Positions 35,848-44,626 of a DNA stretch of 64,000 bases are shown here, piece after piece. Origin of the DNA: Cytobacillus firmus (GTDB lineage: Bacteria > Bacillota > Bacilli > Bacillales > Cytobacillaceae); assembly GCF_023612095.1 (NCBI RefSeq), contig NZ_CP086235.1, positions 3,111,501 through 3,175,500 on the forward strand. The letters are read 5' to 3'. Every line of letters begins with the position of its first letter. The stretch's first letter is position 1. The translations under genes and the position numbers were made by a program. Below the pieces are notes generated by a model. It saw nothing but the letters and a program-made list of their open reading frames with translations. It was not told where the DNA came from and ran no database searches.

Positions 35848-37050
35848 TTATTTATGAATAGAAAATGTTTTTTCGGAAGCCATATCCACAGATTCCGGAT
35901 TTGCCTCTTCATGTTTATGTTTATATTTCTTTTCATAATTGACGAACATAGAGACATTCACTAGAATTCCCATTGCAATCGAAAGCTGAAGCAGGGATGA
36001 TCCACCATAGCTAATAAAAGGAAGTGTAACACCAGTGAGCGGTATAACACCCGAAATTCCAGCAAGATTAATGAACGCCTGAATTCCTATCATGGCGGAA
36101 ATCCCGATAGCAAGCAAGCTGCCAAAAGCATCTTTACACTTTAAACTGATAAAGATTCCCCTCAGTACAATGTACCCGAGAAGCAAAATGACAAAACCTA
36201 CTCCAAATGCCCCGAGTTCCTCAGCAATTACGGCCATAATGAAGTCTGTATGGGCTTCAGGAAGATACCCAAGTTTTTGTATACTCTCACCAAGGCCCAG
36301 CCCTTTTAAACCTCCTGCACCGAGGGCAATATAGGAATTCGAAAGCTGATATCCGAACTCCGATCCAAAGGGATCTCTAAATGCTTCTACCCTCCCCATT
36401 CGATAAGGCGCAAATATTTTATCTTTTAATAGAAGGATAAAAGGAGCAGCCAGCAATACTCCGAAAAGCCCCAATTTAAATATGTTCTTAAAATTCATGC
36501 CTGAAGTAAATATTACTGCTCCAGCCACAAGCAATATAATCATGGCGGAACCAAAATCAGGCTGTACAGCAACCAGGATTACGGCAAGTATGAGATAAGC
36601 AAGCGGCGGGAGAACCCCTTTGTTAAATTCATTAATATAGGGCTGTTTCTTTGCATACACAGCAGCCAAATATATAATGACTGAAAGCTTGACAAACTCT
36701 GCAGGCTGAAGGCTTCTCTTGCCGATCTCAAACCAGCTCATAGCTCCGCCAGCTACTTTTCCGAAGATAAATAACGCAATTAGGCCGAATAACGAAAGAA
36801 ATACCATCGGAACAAGAAATTTGTTGCTTTGCATAGCTTTGTATGGAAATAGAGCGACAAATACGAAAACAATTCCTGAGATAATTAAATTCAGCTTTTG
36901 TTTATTGTAGAAAAAGTCGCTATCCTGATCATAAATCTGCACTGCTGTTACCATGCTTGCACTGAAAACCATAATAAGTCCAAAAACAGCTAACAGGGCT
37001 ACAGCTATTATCAGGGTATAATCATATGATTTTAATATTTTTTTTAACAT
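35848..37050 (-). CDS. ftsW: FtsW: SEDS-family peptidoglycan glycosyltransferase for division
   Basis: 400 residues, about ten membrane helices. SEDS motifs: RSLQPAEFVKLSVIIYLA, SEFGYQLSNSYIALGAGG, GVTLPFISYGGSS. Polymerises lipid II at the division site with PBP2b. Position between pycA and ylaN matches B. subtilis ylaO/ftsW. AAGGGAAGAGGGCTGG precedes the ATG, giving a good ribosome binding site. Confidence 0.97.
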   Translation of the reverse strand: MLKKILKSYDYTLIIAVALLAVFGLIMVFSASMVTAVQIYDQDSDFFYNKQKLNLIISGIVFVFVALFPYKAMQSNKFLVPMVFLSLFGLIALFIFGKVAGGAMSWFEIGKRSLQPAEFVKLSVIIYLAAVYAKKQPYINEFNKGVLPPLAYLILAVILVAVQPDFGSAMIILLVAGAVIFTSGMNFKNIFKLGLFGVLLAAPFILLLKDKIFAPYRMGRVEAFRDPFGSEFGYQLSNSYIALGAGGLKGLGLGESIQKLGYLPEAHTDFIMAVIAEELGAFGVGFVILLLGYIVLRGIFISLKCKDAFGSLLAIGISAMIGIQAFINLAGISGVIPLTGVTLPFISYGGSSLLQLSIAMGILVNVSMFVNYEKKYKHKHEEANPESVDMASEKTFSIHK

Positions 37051-37264
37051 CCAGCCCTCTTCCCTTATCTTCTAAGTTTATTACTTATTCTACTATAGTA
37101 TTAAATATCCTGCTTTGAAGAAAAGAAAAGTTAATTTAAATGTAACACAGCAAAGAAAATAATTCTATAATCATGTTATACTATTTTTAAATTAAGTTAT
37201 ACAATATTGAGTATTCTTTTCTTTTAGATATACTAATACCATTTTTTATAATAATAAGGTTATA

Positions 37265-37304
37265 AAAAAACTCAAACATTCTTTGTATGATGTTTGAGTT
37301 TTTT
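37265..37304 (-). terminator. Terminator of ylaN
   Basis: AAAAAACTCAAACAT (37265-37279) and ATGTTTGAGTTTTTT (37290-37304), 10-base loop, T-rich on the minus side, right after the ylaN stop. Confidence 0.9.
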
Positions 37305-37308
37305 ATTA

Positions 37309-37590
37309 TTATTTTTTTACTGAAGCTTCGTGGAGCATGGAGAGTTCCCTTTCCAATTCCTCTAAAATAGCCTTTCCTTCAGTCTCTTCAATTAATCCAA
37401 GACGGACAGCAAAATCTATTTCTCTGGATAAGCCAAACATCTGGGTATCAAGAACTTCCTCATATAGAGGGCATTGAGGCATGGTTAGATTATCCATCTG
37501 CACCTTTATTAACTTTAATATTTTAGCAGCATCTGCCTTCAAAATGGCATTTGCTTTTTCTTTGTGGTCAATAATCATGTCAGAAGCCAA
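37309..37590 (-). CDS. ylaN: YlaN (UPF0358), iron-responsive partner of Fur
   Basis: 93 residues from TTG 37590, same length as B. subtilis YlaN; GGAGGG ends 8 bases upstream and the start MASDMIIDH matches the family. The core [19 protein letters not shown] and [16 protein letters not shown] is diagnostic. In B. subtilis YlaN becomes essential when iron is scarce and has been shown to interact with Fur and relieve its repression. The 36-codon upstream extension of the open frame is discarded. Confidence 0.95.
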   Translation of the reverse strand: MASDMIIDHKEKANAILKADAAKILKLIKVQMDNLTMPQCPLYEEVLDTQMFGLSREIDFAVRLGLIEETEGKAILEELERELSMLHEASVKK

Positions 37591-37820
37591 CTTTAAATCC
37601 CTCCATTTCCGAGCGATTATCCTATCTATAAATTTTATACTTAAGCATGGAAAAAAGCAAGGATAATAAGGGATTCGATAAAGAAAGGATTCCCGCATGA
37701 ATTCAGGACTGCACTAATAAGGAATGTCATCAATATTGCCTGTATGACAAGCGCCTTAAAAATCTGTATACTTAAATCATACATATATTTAATATAAAAG
37801 CTGCTGCCAGGAGGTTCAAT

Positions 37821-38288
37821 ATGGAAAATATTATTGCTTTCAAAGGAAACGTAAAATATCAAATCACCTTAGATCCGGGAGTCTGGATATTTGATGACCG
37901 CAGGGTTGATTTGACAACATACTTTATGCAGGAAAATATCAGAAAAAATGAACTTGAGGAATATACTAAAGCAGTCTCAAAGCATTGGGATAGAGAAATT
38001 ATAGAAGGCGCAGTTTTCCCTCCAACACTTAAAACAGAAAAGAAATTTGAAAAAGAAAAGGTCCTGACAGGCACATTCGGAATACCTTTTAAACCATTCC
38101 TAATGAATGCGGAGCCGGAAGAGAATGCTGAAATCGTTGTTATTGAAAGCGAAGATGGTGAAACCAGATTGACTCTATCTGAAGCAAAAGAATTAATATT
38201 GGGGTTCTCAAAGGATGGAAAACCATTAAAAGAGGATGGGCCTGTTCATGCCTATCTCGGGATGGGAGCAACCAGAATTCCCCTATAA
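37821..38288 (+). CDS. ylaL: YlaL-like protein, function unknown
   Basis: 155 residues; ATG after GCCAGGAGGTTCAAT. MENIIAFKGNVKYQITLDPG start, DDRRVDLTTYF and the C-terminal GPVHAYLGMGATRIPL match the YlaL family in this exact position. No membrane or export signal, no catalytic motif I recognise. Some homologues are labelled peptidyl-prolyl isomerase without support. Divergent from ylaN, convergent with ylaK. Confidence 0.88.
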   Translation: MENIIAFKGNVKYQITLDPGVWIFDDRRVDLTTYFMQENIRKNELEEYTKAVSKHWDREIIEGAVFPPTLKTEKKFEKEKVLTGTFGIPFKPFLMNAEPEENAEIVVIESEDGETRLTLSEAKELILGFSKDGKPLKEDGPVHAYLGMGATRIPL

Positions 38289-38323
38289 AAAGAGTGAAAG
38301 CATTTAGAGTGGAATGACAGGAG

Positions 38324-38347
38324 AGGGCGAATTGCATCGCCCTTTTT
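38324..38347 (+). terminator. Terminator of ylaL
   Basis: AGGGCGA (38324-38330) and TCGCCCT (38337-38343), 6-base loop, then TTTTCTTC. Confidence 0.75.
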
Positions 38348-38405
38348 CTTCGCAGTCTCTTCCCCGGCATGAAAACCTCAGAATTCACGAGCCCTGTCAT
38401 GCAGG

Positions 38406-39734
38406 CTATAACAGGTCAGCAGCAAGCTGGGCCAAGCCGGATCTCTCACCTTTAACAAGTTTGACATGACCCGAGATAACCTGATCTTTAAATCTTTCCA
38501 CGACATAGGTGAGACCGTTGTTATAAGCATCCAGGTAGGGATGGTCTATCTGCTCGGGATCTCCCATCAGTACAATTTTACTCCCTTCCCCTACCCTGGT
38601 TAATATGGTTTTTACTTCATGCTTCGTCAGGTTCTGTGCTTCATCAATAATAATGAATTGATCCGGTATGCTTCTGCCTCTGATATATGTCAGGGCCTCC
38701 ACCTCAATCGAGCCCATACCTGCCAATATGGCATCCAATTCACCCGGCTTTTTGACATTAAACAGGTACTCCAGATTATCGAAAATCGGCTGCATCCATG
38801 GTCTTAGCTTTTCCTCTTTTTCACCCGGAAGGAATCCCAAATCCTTGCCTACAGGCACAATGGGGCGGGCGACCAGCAATTTTTTGTACTGTCCATAATC
38901 TTCGGTCTGCATTAAGCCGGATGCCAGCGCCAAAAGAGTTTTTCCAGTCCCAGCCTTGCCGATAAGCGTAACAAGCGGCAGGTCGTTTCTCAGTAACAGC
39001 TCAAGAGCCATTGTCTGCTGCACGTTCCTCGGCTTGATCCCCCATATATGGTCATGATCAAAAATAAGTTTTTTCACTTTCTTTCCACTTTTGTCCACTA
39101 TACCAAGTGCAGACGATGAGGAACCAAGCGCATCTTTCATCACCAGAAACTGATTCGGATAGAAAGGATGATTTGCTATTTCAGAAAGTGGCAGTTCTCC
39201 TTTTTCATAAAAACGGTTCATAATATCGAGACCTATATATACCTCCAGAAAACCGGGATATAAATGATCATTTTCAACTACACGATCACTTAAGAAGTCC
39301 TCTGAAATTAGCCCGATAGCATCCGCTTTAACTCTGACTAGGGCATCTTTGCTTACCAGGATTACCGTTCGTCCATTTTCTTTTGTCTCTTCCTCCAAGG
39401 ATAAGTTTTTTGCAACTGCCAAAATCCGATTATCATTCGTTTTTTCTACAAAGATCTCCTGAAGTTCATGAAATGATCTATGATTTAACTCAATTCGCAG
39501 GCTTCCGCCATTTTCAAGAGGTATTTTCTCATGTAGCTTACCTGTCTCTCTCATGCTGTCAATCAGCCGGGATACTTGCCTTGCATTCCTCCCAATTTCA
39601 TCCATATACCTTTTCTTAGAATCAACCTCTTCCAGAACTACAGCCGGAATAACTACTTCATTATCTTCAAATGAAAATATGGAATTAGGATCCTGCAACA
39701 AGACATTGGTATCTAATACGTAAATTTTACTCAA
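38406..39734 (-). CDS. phoH2: PhoH2 (YlaK): PIN domain fused to PhoH ATPase
   Basis: 442 residues. N-terminal PIN nuclease domain (about 1-135; YVLDTNVLLQDP with the acidic residues) joined to a C-terminal PhoH ATPase (about 230-442; Walker A GKAGTGKTLLALA, Walker B FIIIDEAQNL, GDPEQIDHP). PhoH2 proteins of actinobacteria unwind and cleave RNA using ATP; YlaK has the same layout. ATG start region lies beside an AT-rich gap. Convergent with ylaL. Confidence 0.93.
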   Translation of the reverse strand: MSKIYVLDTNVLLQDPNSIFSFEDNEVVIPAVVLEEVDSKKRYMDEIGRNARQVSRLIDSMRETGKLHEKIPLENGGSLRIELNHRSFHELQEIFVEKTNDNRILAVAKNLSLEEETKENGRTVILVSKDALVRVKADAIGLISEDFLSDRVVENDHLYPGFLEVYIGLDIMNRFYEKGELPLSEIANHPFYPNQFLVMKDALGSSSSALGIVDKSGKKVKKLIFDHDHIWGIKPRNVQQTMALELLLRNDLPLVTLIGKAGTGKTLLALASGLMQTEDYGQYKKLLVARPIVPVGKDLGFLPGEKEEKLRPWMQPIFDNLEYLFNVKKPGELDAILAGMGSIEVEALTYIRGRSIPDQFIIIDEAQNLTKHEVKTILTRVGEGSKIVLMGDPEQIDHPYLDAYNNGLTYVVERFKDQVISGHVKLVKGERSGLAQLAADLL

Positions 39735-40073
39735 TATGATGCCTCCTGCTCCTCATGTGTCTTGGTAAAGCAAATTGCAAAAGCGAGATCCCCTGCCTGC
39801 AGATTTGCAGTTTCATGAAAAAGATCACCTTCATTCCTGATGGATTATAATCCTGTTGTTCTATATTATTCAGCCTTCGAAAGATGTTGATTAATTAGGA
39901 AGAAAGGCTTTCTTAGGAAGTGGACAAATCTATCTTGGTAAAAATATATGTAATGCCGAATAAAGATAGAAGAAATTTTGCACAATAACATTAAACAATC
40001 CTCAATATTCCTGAACCTGAAGAAGTTCAAGCTTTCATTTTCAGGAAATTCAGATGTCCCGGAGGTGTCAAAT
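39735..40073. other. Divergent gap between phoH2 and ylaJ
   Basis: 339 bases. A short in-frame upstream extension of ylaJ (from 39978) is not real. I see no confident promoter, riboswitch or repeat; a small imperfect hairpin CTGCAG-ATTTG-CAG lies near 39797. Confidence 0.4.
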
Positions 40074-40676
40074 ATGAATAAATGGCTGCTTGTTTGGATG
40101 ACAGGATTACTATTAACAGGGTGCGGCATGAACAATCAGGCCCAAGATCATCAGGAACAGAAAAACATCAACTCAGTAAATGTTAAAAATAGTACAATAC
40201 AGGAAGTTGACAGAGAGACTGGACAGCAGGTTTCCAGGCATCTTGTCAATTTGGCTGTCCGAGTTCCCAATGTCAATGATGCAACAGCAGTTGTACTTGG
40301 ACGCTTTGCAGTAGTTGGAGTAGATGTAAATAAAAATCTCGATCGTTCTGAGGTCGGATCAATCAAATATTCAGTTGCCGAAACCCTTAAAAATGATCCT
40401 CATGGTGCAAGAGCAATTGTAGTGGCTGATCCGGATATTAACGCCAGGCTTCGGGAAATAGCCGCTGACATTCAAAACGGAGAGCCCCTGCAGGGAATCA
40501 TGAATGAACTGGCAGATATCGCCGGCCGGTTAATGCCTGAAGTCCCAGCCGACCTGGTTGATCCTAAAAAGAAAAATGAGAAAAACGCAACCGAAGATCC
40601 AAAGAAAAGACTCAACAATGATCAGGAAAAACAGCTTGAACAAAAACAGGAAAAACACTCAAATTATTATAAGTAA
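40074..40676 (+). CDS. ylaJ: YlaJ: YhcN/YlaJ-family sporulation lipoprotein
   Basis: 200 residues from ATG 40074 with GGAGGTG 6 bases upstream. Lipoprotein signal MNKWLLVWMTGLLLTGC, Cys at 17. Family core: VSRHLVNLAVRVPNVNDATA, VVLGRFAVVGVDVNKNLDRS, SVAETLKNDPHGARAIVVAD. Homologues are made in the forespore and sit in the spore inner membrane, with roles in germination. The highly charged, Gln/Glu/Lys-rich tail (about 160-200) is typical. Confidence 0.93.
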   Translation: MNKWLLVWMTGLLLTGCGMNNQAQDHQEQKNINSVNVKNSTIQEVDRETGQQVSRHLVNLAVRVPNVNDATAVVLGRFAVVGVDVNKNLDRSEVGSIKYSVAETLKNDPHGARAIVVADPDINARLREIAADIQNGEPLQGIMNELADIAGRLMPEVPADLVDPKKKNEKNATEDPKKRLNNDQEKQLEQKQEKHSNYYK

Positions 40677-40732
40677 AAGCGTCACTACCGATGGTATTTA
40701 TTGTTTAGCGGTAAAACGGCTGTTAGAACAAC

Positions 40733-40764
40733 AAAAGCTTAGTTCCCTGGGGAACTAAGCTTTT
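40733..40764. terminator. Bidirectional terminator between ylaJ and the PNPOx gene
   Basis: AAAAGCTTAGTTCC (40733-40746) and GGAACTAAGCTTTT (40751-40764), 4-base loop. Overlaps the end of the minus-strand gene. Confidence 0.9.
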
Positions 40765-41210
40765 TTCATTGCCTCCATTACCTGTTTGTCCAAACGGGCT
40801 GCTGCATCTTTATCGTATGTTTTGTCATATTGAGGTTCGACAGTGATTTTAGAGCCGTAAAACATGACATCACGGACTTCCTTCACAGTAATGGCCATAA
40901 GAGCGAGCTTTAAAGGTACGCCTTCCATCTTTTCAGCCTTAACCGATGCTTCACCTGCGATGGAGTATGTAGATTCATTCGCGATAATGTTCAGAACAAC
41001 TTTGTTATTTCTATTTATGTTTTGAACAATTCTCGAACGGTTATCAACTGCAAAATATAATGTTTCGTCATCTTTTGCCAGTATCCATGAAATCGCATTA
41101 ACATTAGGCCCGCCAGTTTCAAAGTCAATAGTGGCAAGTGTGACGAAACGTTCCTTTTGCAATTCGTCATATAATGGTTTGATTAATTTCGGTTCTACCT
41201 GATTTGCCAT
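40755..41210 (-). CDS. Pyridoxamine 5'-phosphate oxidase family (FMN-binding split barrel) protein
   Basis: 151 residues. Split-barrel pattern: RFVTLATIDFETGGPNVNAI, DDETLYFAVDNRSRIVQNI, NNKVVLNIIA. FMN or F420-type flavin binding is likely; the reaction is unknown, and it is too short and divergent to be true PdxH. AAGGAGGGAAAAGA precedes the ATG. A strong promoter with an internal cre-like site lies upstream. Not part of the B. subtilis yla block. Confidence 0.85.
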   Translation of the reverse strand: MANQVEPKLIKPLYDELQKERFVTLATIDFETGGPNVNAISWILAKDDETLYFAVDNRSRIVQNINRNNKVVLNIIANESTYSIAGEASVKAEKMEGVPLKLALMAITVKEVRDVMFYGSKITVEPQYDKTYDKDAAARLDKQVMEAMKKA

Positions 41211-41234
41211 TCTTTTCCCTCCTTTATTAATTTC

Positions 41235-41263
41235 ATCATAGTATGATAACGCTTTTCTTTCAA
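41235..41263 (-). promoter_or_regulatory. Promoter of the PNPOx-family gene with cre-like operator
   Basis: Minus strand TTGAAA (41263-41258), 17-base spacer, TATGAT (41240-41235): 10 of 12 matches. The spacer (41244-41257) contains AAAGCGTTATCA, matching 12 of 14 positions of the cre consensus on the minus strand. A repressor there would block RNA polymerase. Confidence 0.65.
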
Positions 41264-41286
41264 CTTATAACATCTCTTTTTCAAGT

Positions 41287-41315
41287 TTGATTAAACCTGC
41301 AGCGCTTTCTATACT
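41287..41315 (+). promoter_or_regulatory. Promoter of ylaI
   Basis: TTGATT (41287-41292), 17-base spacer, TATACT (41310-41315): 9 of 12 matches. It would give a leader of more than 330 bases containing the whole MITE copy 2. A lone TATAAT at 41403-41408 is another option. Confidence 0.5.
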
Positions 41316-41435
41316 AATATAAACTAACACATGAAACCCGATACGGGATGACCGTAAAAAAATTATTTGCCGCAAAGCATTCGAATCAGACCTTAACTTA
41401 TACTATAATGGTAATAACAACAGTTAAAACAATAT

Positions 41436-41638
41436 GCTCTTTTTCAAAGATTGTTTTTTACGTTTATGAATTCTGCCCGTTGATTTCCGCTCCAGGCACT
41501 TGCTTTCCGCGGGGAGGAATGCGAGCCTCCTCGGCTTCGCCTGCGGGGTCTCACACTTCCCTCTCCTCCCGCAGGAGTCAAGTGCCCTCCGCTCCAATCA
41601 ACTCAGTAAACTAAGTTATTAACTTTAGGAAAACAGCA
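41436..41638. mobile_element. MITE-like repeat, copy 2 (about 203 bp), in the ylaI leader
   Basis: Ends GCTCTTTTTC and, as reverse complement, GCTGTTTTCC. Flanked by the direct repeat AAACAATATG (41427-41436 and 41639-41648), so the true duplication is 8-10 bp within it. The GC-rich core (about 41476-41610) shares long blocks with copies at 32002 and 46262, such as GTTGATTTCCGCTCCAGGC and GCTCCAATCAACTCAG. The most divergent copy. It sits directly against the ylaI ribosome binding site. Confidence 0.85.
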
Positions 41639-41657
41639 AAACAATATGAGGTGTCCA

Positions 41658-41858
41658 ATGCGAGTAAAATGTGTACTATGTGATAAAATTGAATCCATTG
41701 AAAACGAGTCCTTGCAGGCTAAACGTCTCCGAAACCGCCCGATTCACACATATATGTGCAGACCATGCGAAACAAGAATTACAGAAAAAACACAAAAAAG
41801 AGCTGATACTGGAAACTTTAAGCTATATCGGAGCAAAGTCCAGGAGGAGGAATGGTGA
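41658..41858 (+). CDS. ylaI: YlaI (DUF2197), zinc-ribbon-like protein
   Basis: 66 residues from ATG 41658 (MRVKCVLCDKIE), matching B. subtilis YlaI; GAGGTG lies 4 bases upstream. Two CxxC pairs (CVLC and CRPC) suggest a zinc ribbon. YMCRPCETRI and the end VQEEEW are family features. Function unknown. The ATG four codons earlier lies in the duplicated target site of MITE copy 2 and is not the start. Confidence 0.9.
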   Translation: MRVKCVLCDKIESIENESLQAKRLRNRPIHTYMCRPCETRITEKTQKRADTGNFKLYRSKVQEEEW

Positions 41859-41882
41859 ACTCCACACCATTCCATGAACAGC

Positions 41883-41922
41883 AAAGAAGCCGCCCAGTCA
41901 TTTTGTCTGGGGCGGCTTCTTT
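41883..41922. terminator. Terminator between ylaI and the typA-ylaH unit
   Basis: AAAGAAGCCGCC and GGCGGCTTCTTT arms with a 15-16 base loop. It ends at the stop of the minus-strand 41922 gene. Confidence 0.8.
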
Positions 41923-42212
41923 TAATCCTCCGGATAATTTACATATTTTTCAGGTTCACTTTGAATCTGTTTAAGCATTACTTCTATCAATTCACAGGGA
42001 AAACGGCTCTTATTCCGTTCTTCTCCCTTTGTGTAATGCACATAATACATCACATCATCTTTTTCAAAGTGAATATCGGAAATATTATGCTCATCCGAAA
42101 GAATCTCAAAGAACATTCTTTCTGTGTCTGCTGCCGCTGTATCATCCGGACGTTCCTCACAGACAATTTTTATCGTCAGCCAGTTATACAGTGAATCCTG
42201 CAAGGACTTCAT
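41922..42212 (-). CDS. Hypothetical protein downstream of ylaH
   Basis: 96 residues, acidic, soluble. MKSLQDSLYNWLTIKIVCEE start; no motif recognised. The message runs typA-ylaH-this gene, with 15 bases to ylaH, and ends in a shared terminator. AGGGAGATGCTGAG precedes the ATG, so it is probably translated. Its place is not filled in B. subtilis. Confidence 0.7.
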   Translation of the reverse strand: MKSLQDSLYNWLTIKIVCEERPDDTAAADTERMFFEILSDEHNISDIHFEKDDVMYYVHYTKGEERNKSRFPCELIEVMLKQIQSEPEKYVNYPED

Positions 42213-42227
42213 CTCAGCATCTCCCTG

Positions 42228-42542
42228 TTATTCCGCCTTTGCCTGTTCCTTCTTTTCCTGGTTAAGGCGGATTTTGTAAATGATCAAGATTAATGCAGCC
42301 ACAACAAGACCTTCTGCTACAGGAAGGAATACTCCAAGAAATGTCAGCATCGTACAGCCTAAAATCAAGAAAGTGTATATCATAGCTGATTTTAAAATTG
42401 GGAGTTTCTTGGCAAATCCTAATTTAAATACCAATATTGACAGCAGAACAATTGTTATATAGAGAAGCCACATTCCAGTTGTGGGATTCTCATCGACTTT
42501 GAACAAAGCAGCAAAAAAAGACAGGCGCTGTGATACATCCAT
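42228..42542 (-). CDS. ylaH: YlaH-like membrane protein
   Basis: 104 residues, three predicted membrane helices, then a short charged tail. [24 protein letters not shown] matches the YlaH-like family, B. subtilis length 105. Function unknown. It lies 27 bases downstream of typA, with GGAGGAG before the ATG. Confidence 0.9.
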   Translation of the reverse strand: MDVSQRLSFFAALFKVDENPTTGMWLLYITIVLLSILVFKLGFAKKLPILKSAMIYTFLILGCTMLTFLGVFLPVAEGLVVAALILIIYKIRLNQEKKEQAKAE

Positions 42543-42569
42543 ATCCTTATCTCCTCCCCCTTCTTAGTC

Positions 42570-44408
42570 TTAGTTGGTTTCAGCGTATTTCTTCTTCTTG
42601 GCCATTCTTTCTCTTTCATTCTTATCAAGAAGTTTCTTTCTCAGTCTGATTGACTCAGGTGTTACTTCAAGCAGCTCATCATCATTTAAGTATTCCAGAG
42701 CTTCTTCAAGTGTCAAGATCCGCGGCTTTTTAATTACATTCGTCTGATCCTTATTAGCAGAACGGATGTTTGTCGCATGCTTCACTTTAGTGATGTTGAC
42801 AGTAAGATCATTTTCACGAGTATGCTCTCCCACAATCATGCCTTCATAAATTTCAGTACCCGGCTCAACGAAAATAGTTCCTCGGTCCTCAACTTGCATA
42901 ATTCCGTATGTGGATGACTTGCCGCTTTCCATAGACACTAGGACACCTTTGCTGCGTCCGCCAATTTGACCTTTAATTTCCGGCTGGTAGCTGTCAAATG
43001 TGTGATTGATAATACCATAGCCGCGGGTTAGCGTCATAAATTCAGTGGAGTAGCCGATCAGTCCGCGGGCAGGGACATTGAATGTCAGTCTTACTTGACC
43101 ATTGCCGTTATTGACCATATCAAGCATTTCACCTTTACGGGTACCCATAGATTCAATAATCGATCCAGTATTATCTTCCGGCACATCGATTTGAACACGT
43201 TCTACCGGTTCACAGCGAACACCGTCAATTTCTCTAATAATTACTTCCGGCTTAGAAACCTGCAGTTCAAAACCTTCACGGCGCATATTTTCAATCAGGA
43301 TTGATAAATGCAATTCCCCACGTCCGGATACAACCCAGGCGTCAGGTGAATCTGTATTTTCAACACGGAGACTTACGTCCGTCTCAAGCTGTGCACGAAG
43401 TCTTTCTTCAACTTTTCTTGAAGTAATATATTTGCCTTCTCTTCCCGCGAATGGACTGTTGTTAACAAGGAAAGTCATTTGCAGTGTTGGTTCATCAATC
43501 CTTAGAACAGGAAGTGCTTCCTGATGCTCGACAGGGCAAATAGTTTCCCCGACATTAATGTCTTCCATTCCCGAAACGGCAATAAGGTCTCCAGGATAAG
43601 CTTCCTGGATCTCTTCTCGCTTCAGTCCGAAGAAACCAAAGATCTTTGTAACCCGGAATTGCTTAACTGAGCCATCAAGTTTCATTAAAGCAACCTGCTG
43701 TCCAACCTGGATTGTCCCCCGGAATACCCGGCCAATTCCAATTCTCCCCACATAATCATTGTAATCAAGGAGTGCCACCTGGAATTGAAGCGGCTCTTCA
43801 CGGTTATCAACTGGTCCAGGAATATGTTCAATGATTGCTTCATAAAGAGAATGCATGTCATCATCCTGCTTGTCAGGGGTAACACTTGAAGTTCCCGAAA
43901 TAGCAGATGCATAAATAACCGGGAATTCAAGCTGTTCTTCATCTGCACCCAGTTCAATGAACAAATCGATTACCTCGTCAACAACTTCTGAGGGACGGGC
44001 AGATGGTTTGTCAATTTTATTTACAACAACGATTGGCGTAAGTTTTTGTTCCAAAGCCTTTTTAAGAACAAAACGCGTCTGCGGCATACATCCTTCATAT
44101 GCATCGACAACTAATAATACGCCGTCAACCATTTTCATGATCCGTTCAACTTCTCCGCCGAAATCGGCATGTCCTGGTGTATCCAGAATGTTGATTCTCG
44201 TATCTTTATATTTAACTGCAGTGTTTTTAGCTAAAATCGTAATACCGCGTTCTCTTTCCAGATCGTTTGAATCCATCGCACGCTCTTCCACGTGCTCATT
44301 TGAACGGAAAGTTCCAGACTGTTTTAAAAGCTCGTCAACCAATGTTGTTTTACCATGGTCAACGTGGGCTATAATCGCAATATTTCGAATATCTTCTCTT
44401 AATTTCAA
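42570..44408 (-). CDS. typA: Ribosome-associated translational GTPase TypA/BipA
   Basis: 612 residues, full length. G1 AHVDHGKTTLVDELL, G2 region ERGITILAKN, G3 DTPGHADFG, G4 NKIDKP; then EF-G-like domains and the TypA-specific C-terminus (GTRKGEMLDMVNNGNGQVR). Acts on the ribosome in stress and cold and in subunit assembly. GGAGGAAATC precedes the ATG. An extended -10 promoter lies about 65 bases upstream, beyond which is a nested palindrome. Confidence 0.97.
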   Translation of the reverse strand: MKLREDIRNIAIIAHVDHGKTTLVDELLKQSGTFRSNEHVEERAMDSNDLERERGITILAKNTAVKYKDTRINILDTPGHADFGGEVERIMKMVDGVLLVVDAYEGCMPQTRFVLKKALEQKLTPIVVVNKIDKPSARPSEVVDEVIDLFIELGADEEQLEFPVIYASAISGTSSVTPDKQDDDMHSLYEAIIEHIPGPVDNREEPLQFQVALLDYNDYVGRIGIGRVFRGTIQVGQQVALMKLDGSVKQFRVTKIFGFFGLKREEIQEAYPGDLIAVSGMEDINVGETICPVEHQEALPVLRIDEPTLQMTFLVNNSPFAGREGKYITSRKVEERLRAQLETDVSLRVENTDSPDAWVVSGRGELHLSILIENMRREGFELQVSKPEVIIREIDGVRCEPVERVQIDVPEDNTGSIIESMGTRKGEMLDMVNNGNGQVRLTFNVPARGLIGYSTEFMTLTRGYGIINHTFDSYQPEIKGQIGGRSKGVLVSMESGKSSTYGIMQVEDRGTIFVEPGTEIYEGMIVGEHTRENDLTVNITKVKHATNIRSANKDQTNVIKKPRILTLEEALEYLNDDELLEVTPESIRLRKKLLDKNERERMAKKKKYAETN

Positions 44409-44473
44409 AAGATTTCCTCCTATTTATCAAAACTGAATCAAATTCATTTTTCAACATTTTTCACAACTGATAC

Positions 44474-44479
44474 ATTATA
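44474..44479 (-). promoter_or_regulatory. Extended -10 promoter of typA
   Basis: Minus strand TGATATAAT (TATAAT at 44479-44474). The -35 region is poor (TTAGGT), as expected for an extended -10 promoter. Leader of about 60 bases. Confidence 0.5.
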
Positions 44480-44521
44480 TCACAATTACTATAGAAACCT
44501 AAAAACTTTTTGTGTAAAATA

Positions 44522-44579
44522 ATGTAGAGAAGGATTTATTTCTGATAAATTATACTGTCGGACAGTATATTCTCTACAT
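44522..44579. promoter_or_regulatory. Nested palindrome (operator-like) between typA and ylaF
   Basis: Inner 19-bp palindrome TATACTGTCGGACAGTATA (44551-44569), with 9-bp arms and one central base. Outer arms ATGTAGAGAA (44522-44531) and TTCTCTACAT (44570-44579). The inner site looks like a TetR-type operator. It lies between two divergent genes, about 50 bases upstream of the ylaF start. No regulator gene is in the window. Confidence 0.55.
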
Positions 44580-44626
44580 ATTTTTCACCAGTATTTAACT
44601 AAATTAATCCTCTTGGGAGTGAAATT

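Noticed and set aside
41348..41614. An 88-codon plus-strand ORF running into MITE copy 2
   Set aside because: It is created by the repeat core, has no ribosome binding site and no plausible protein pattern.
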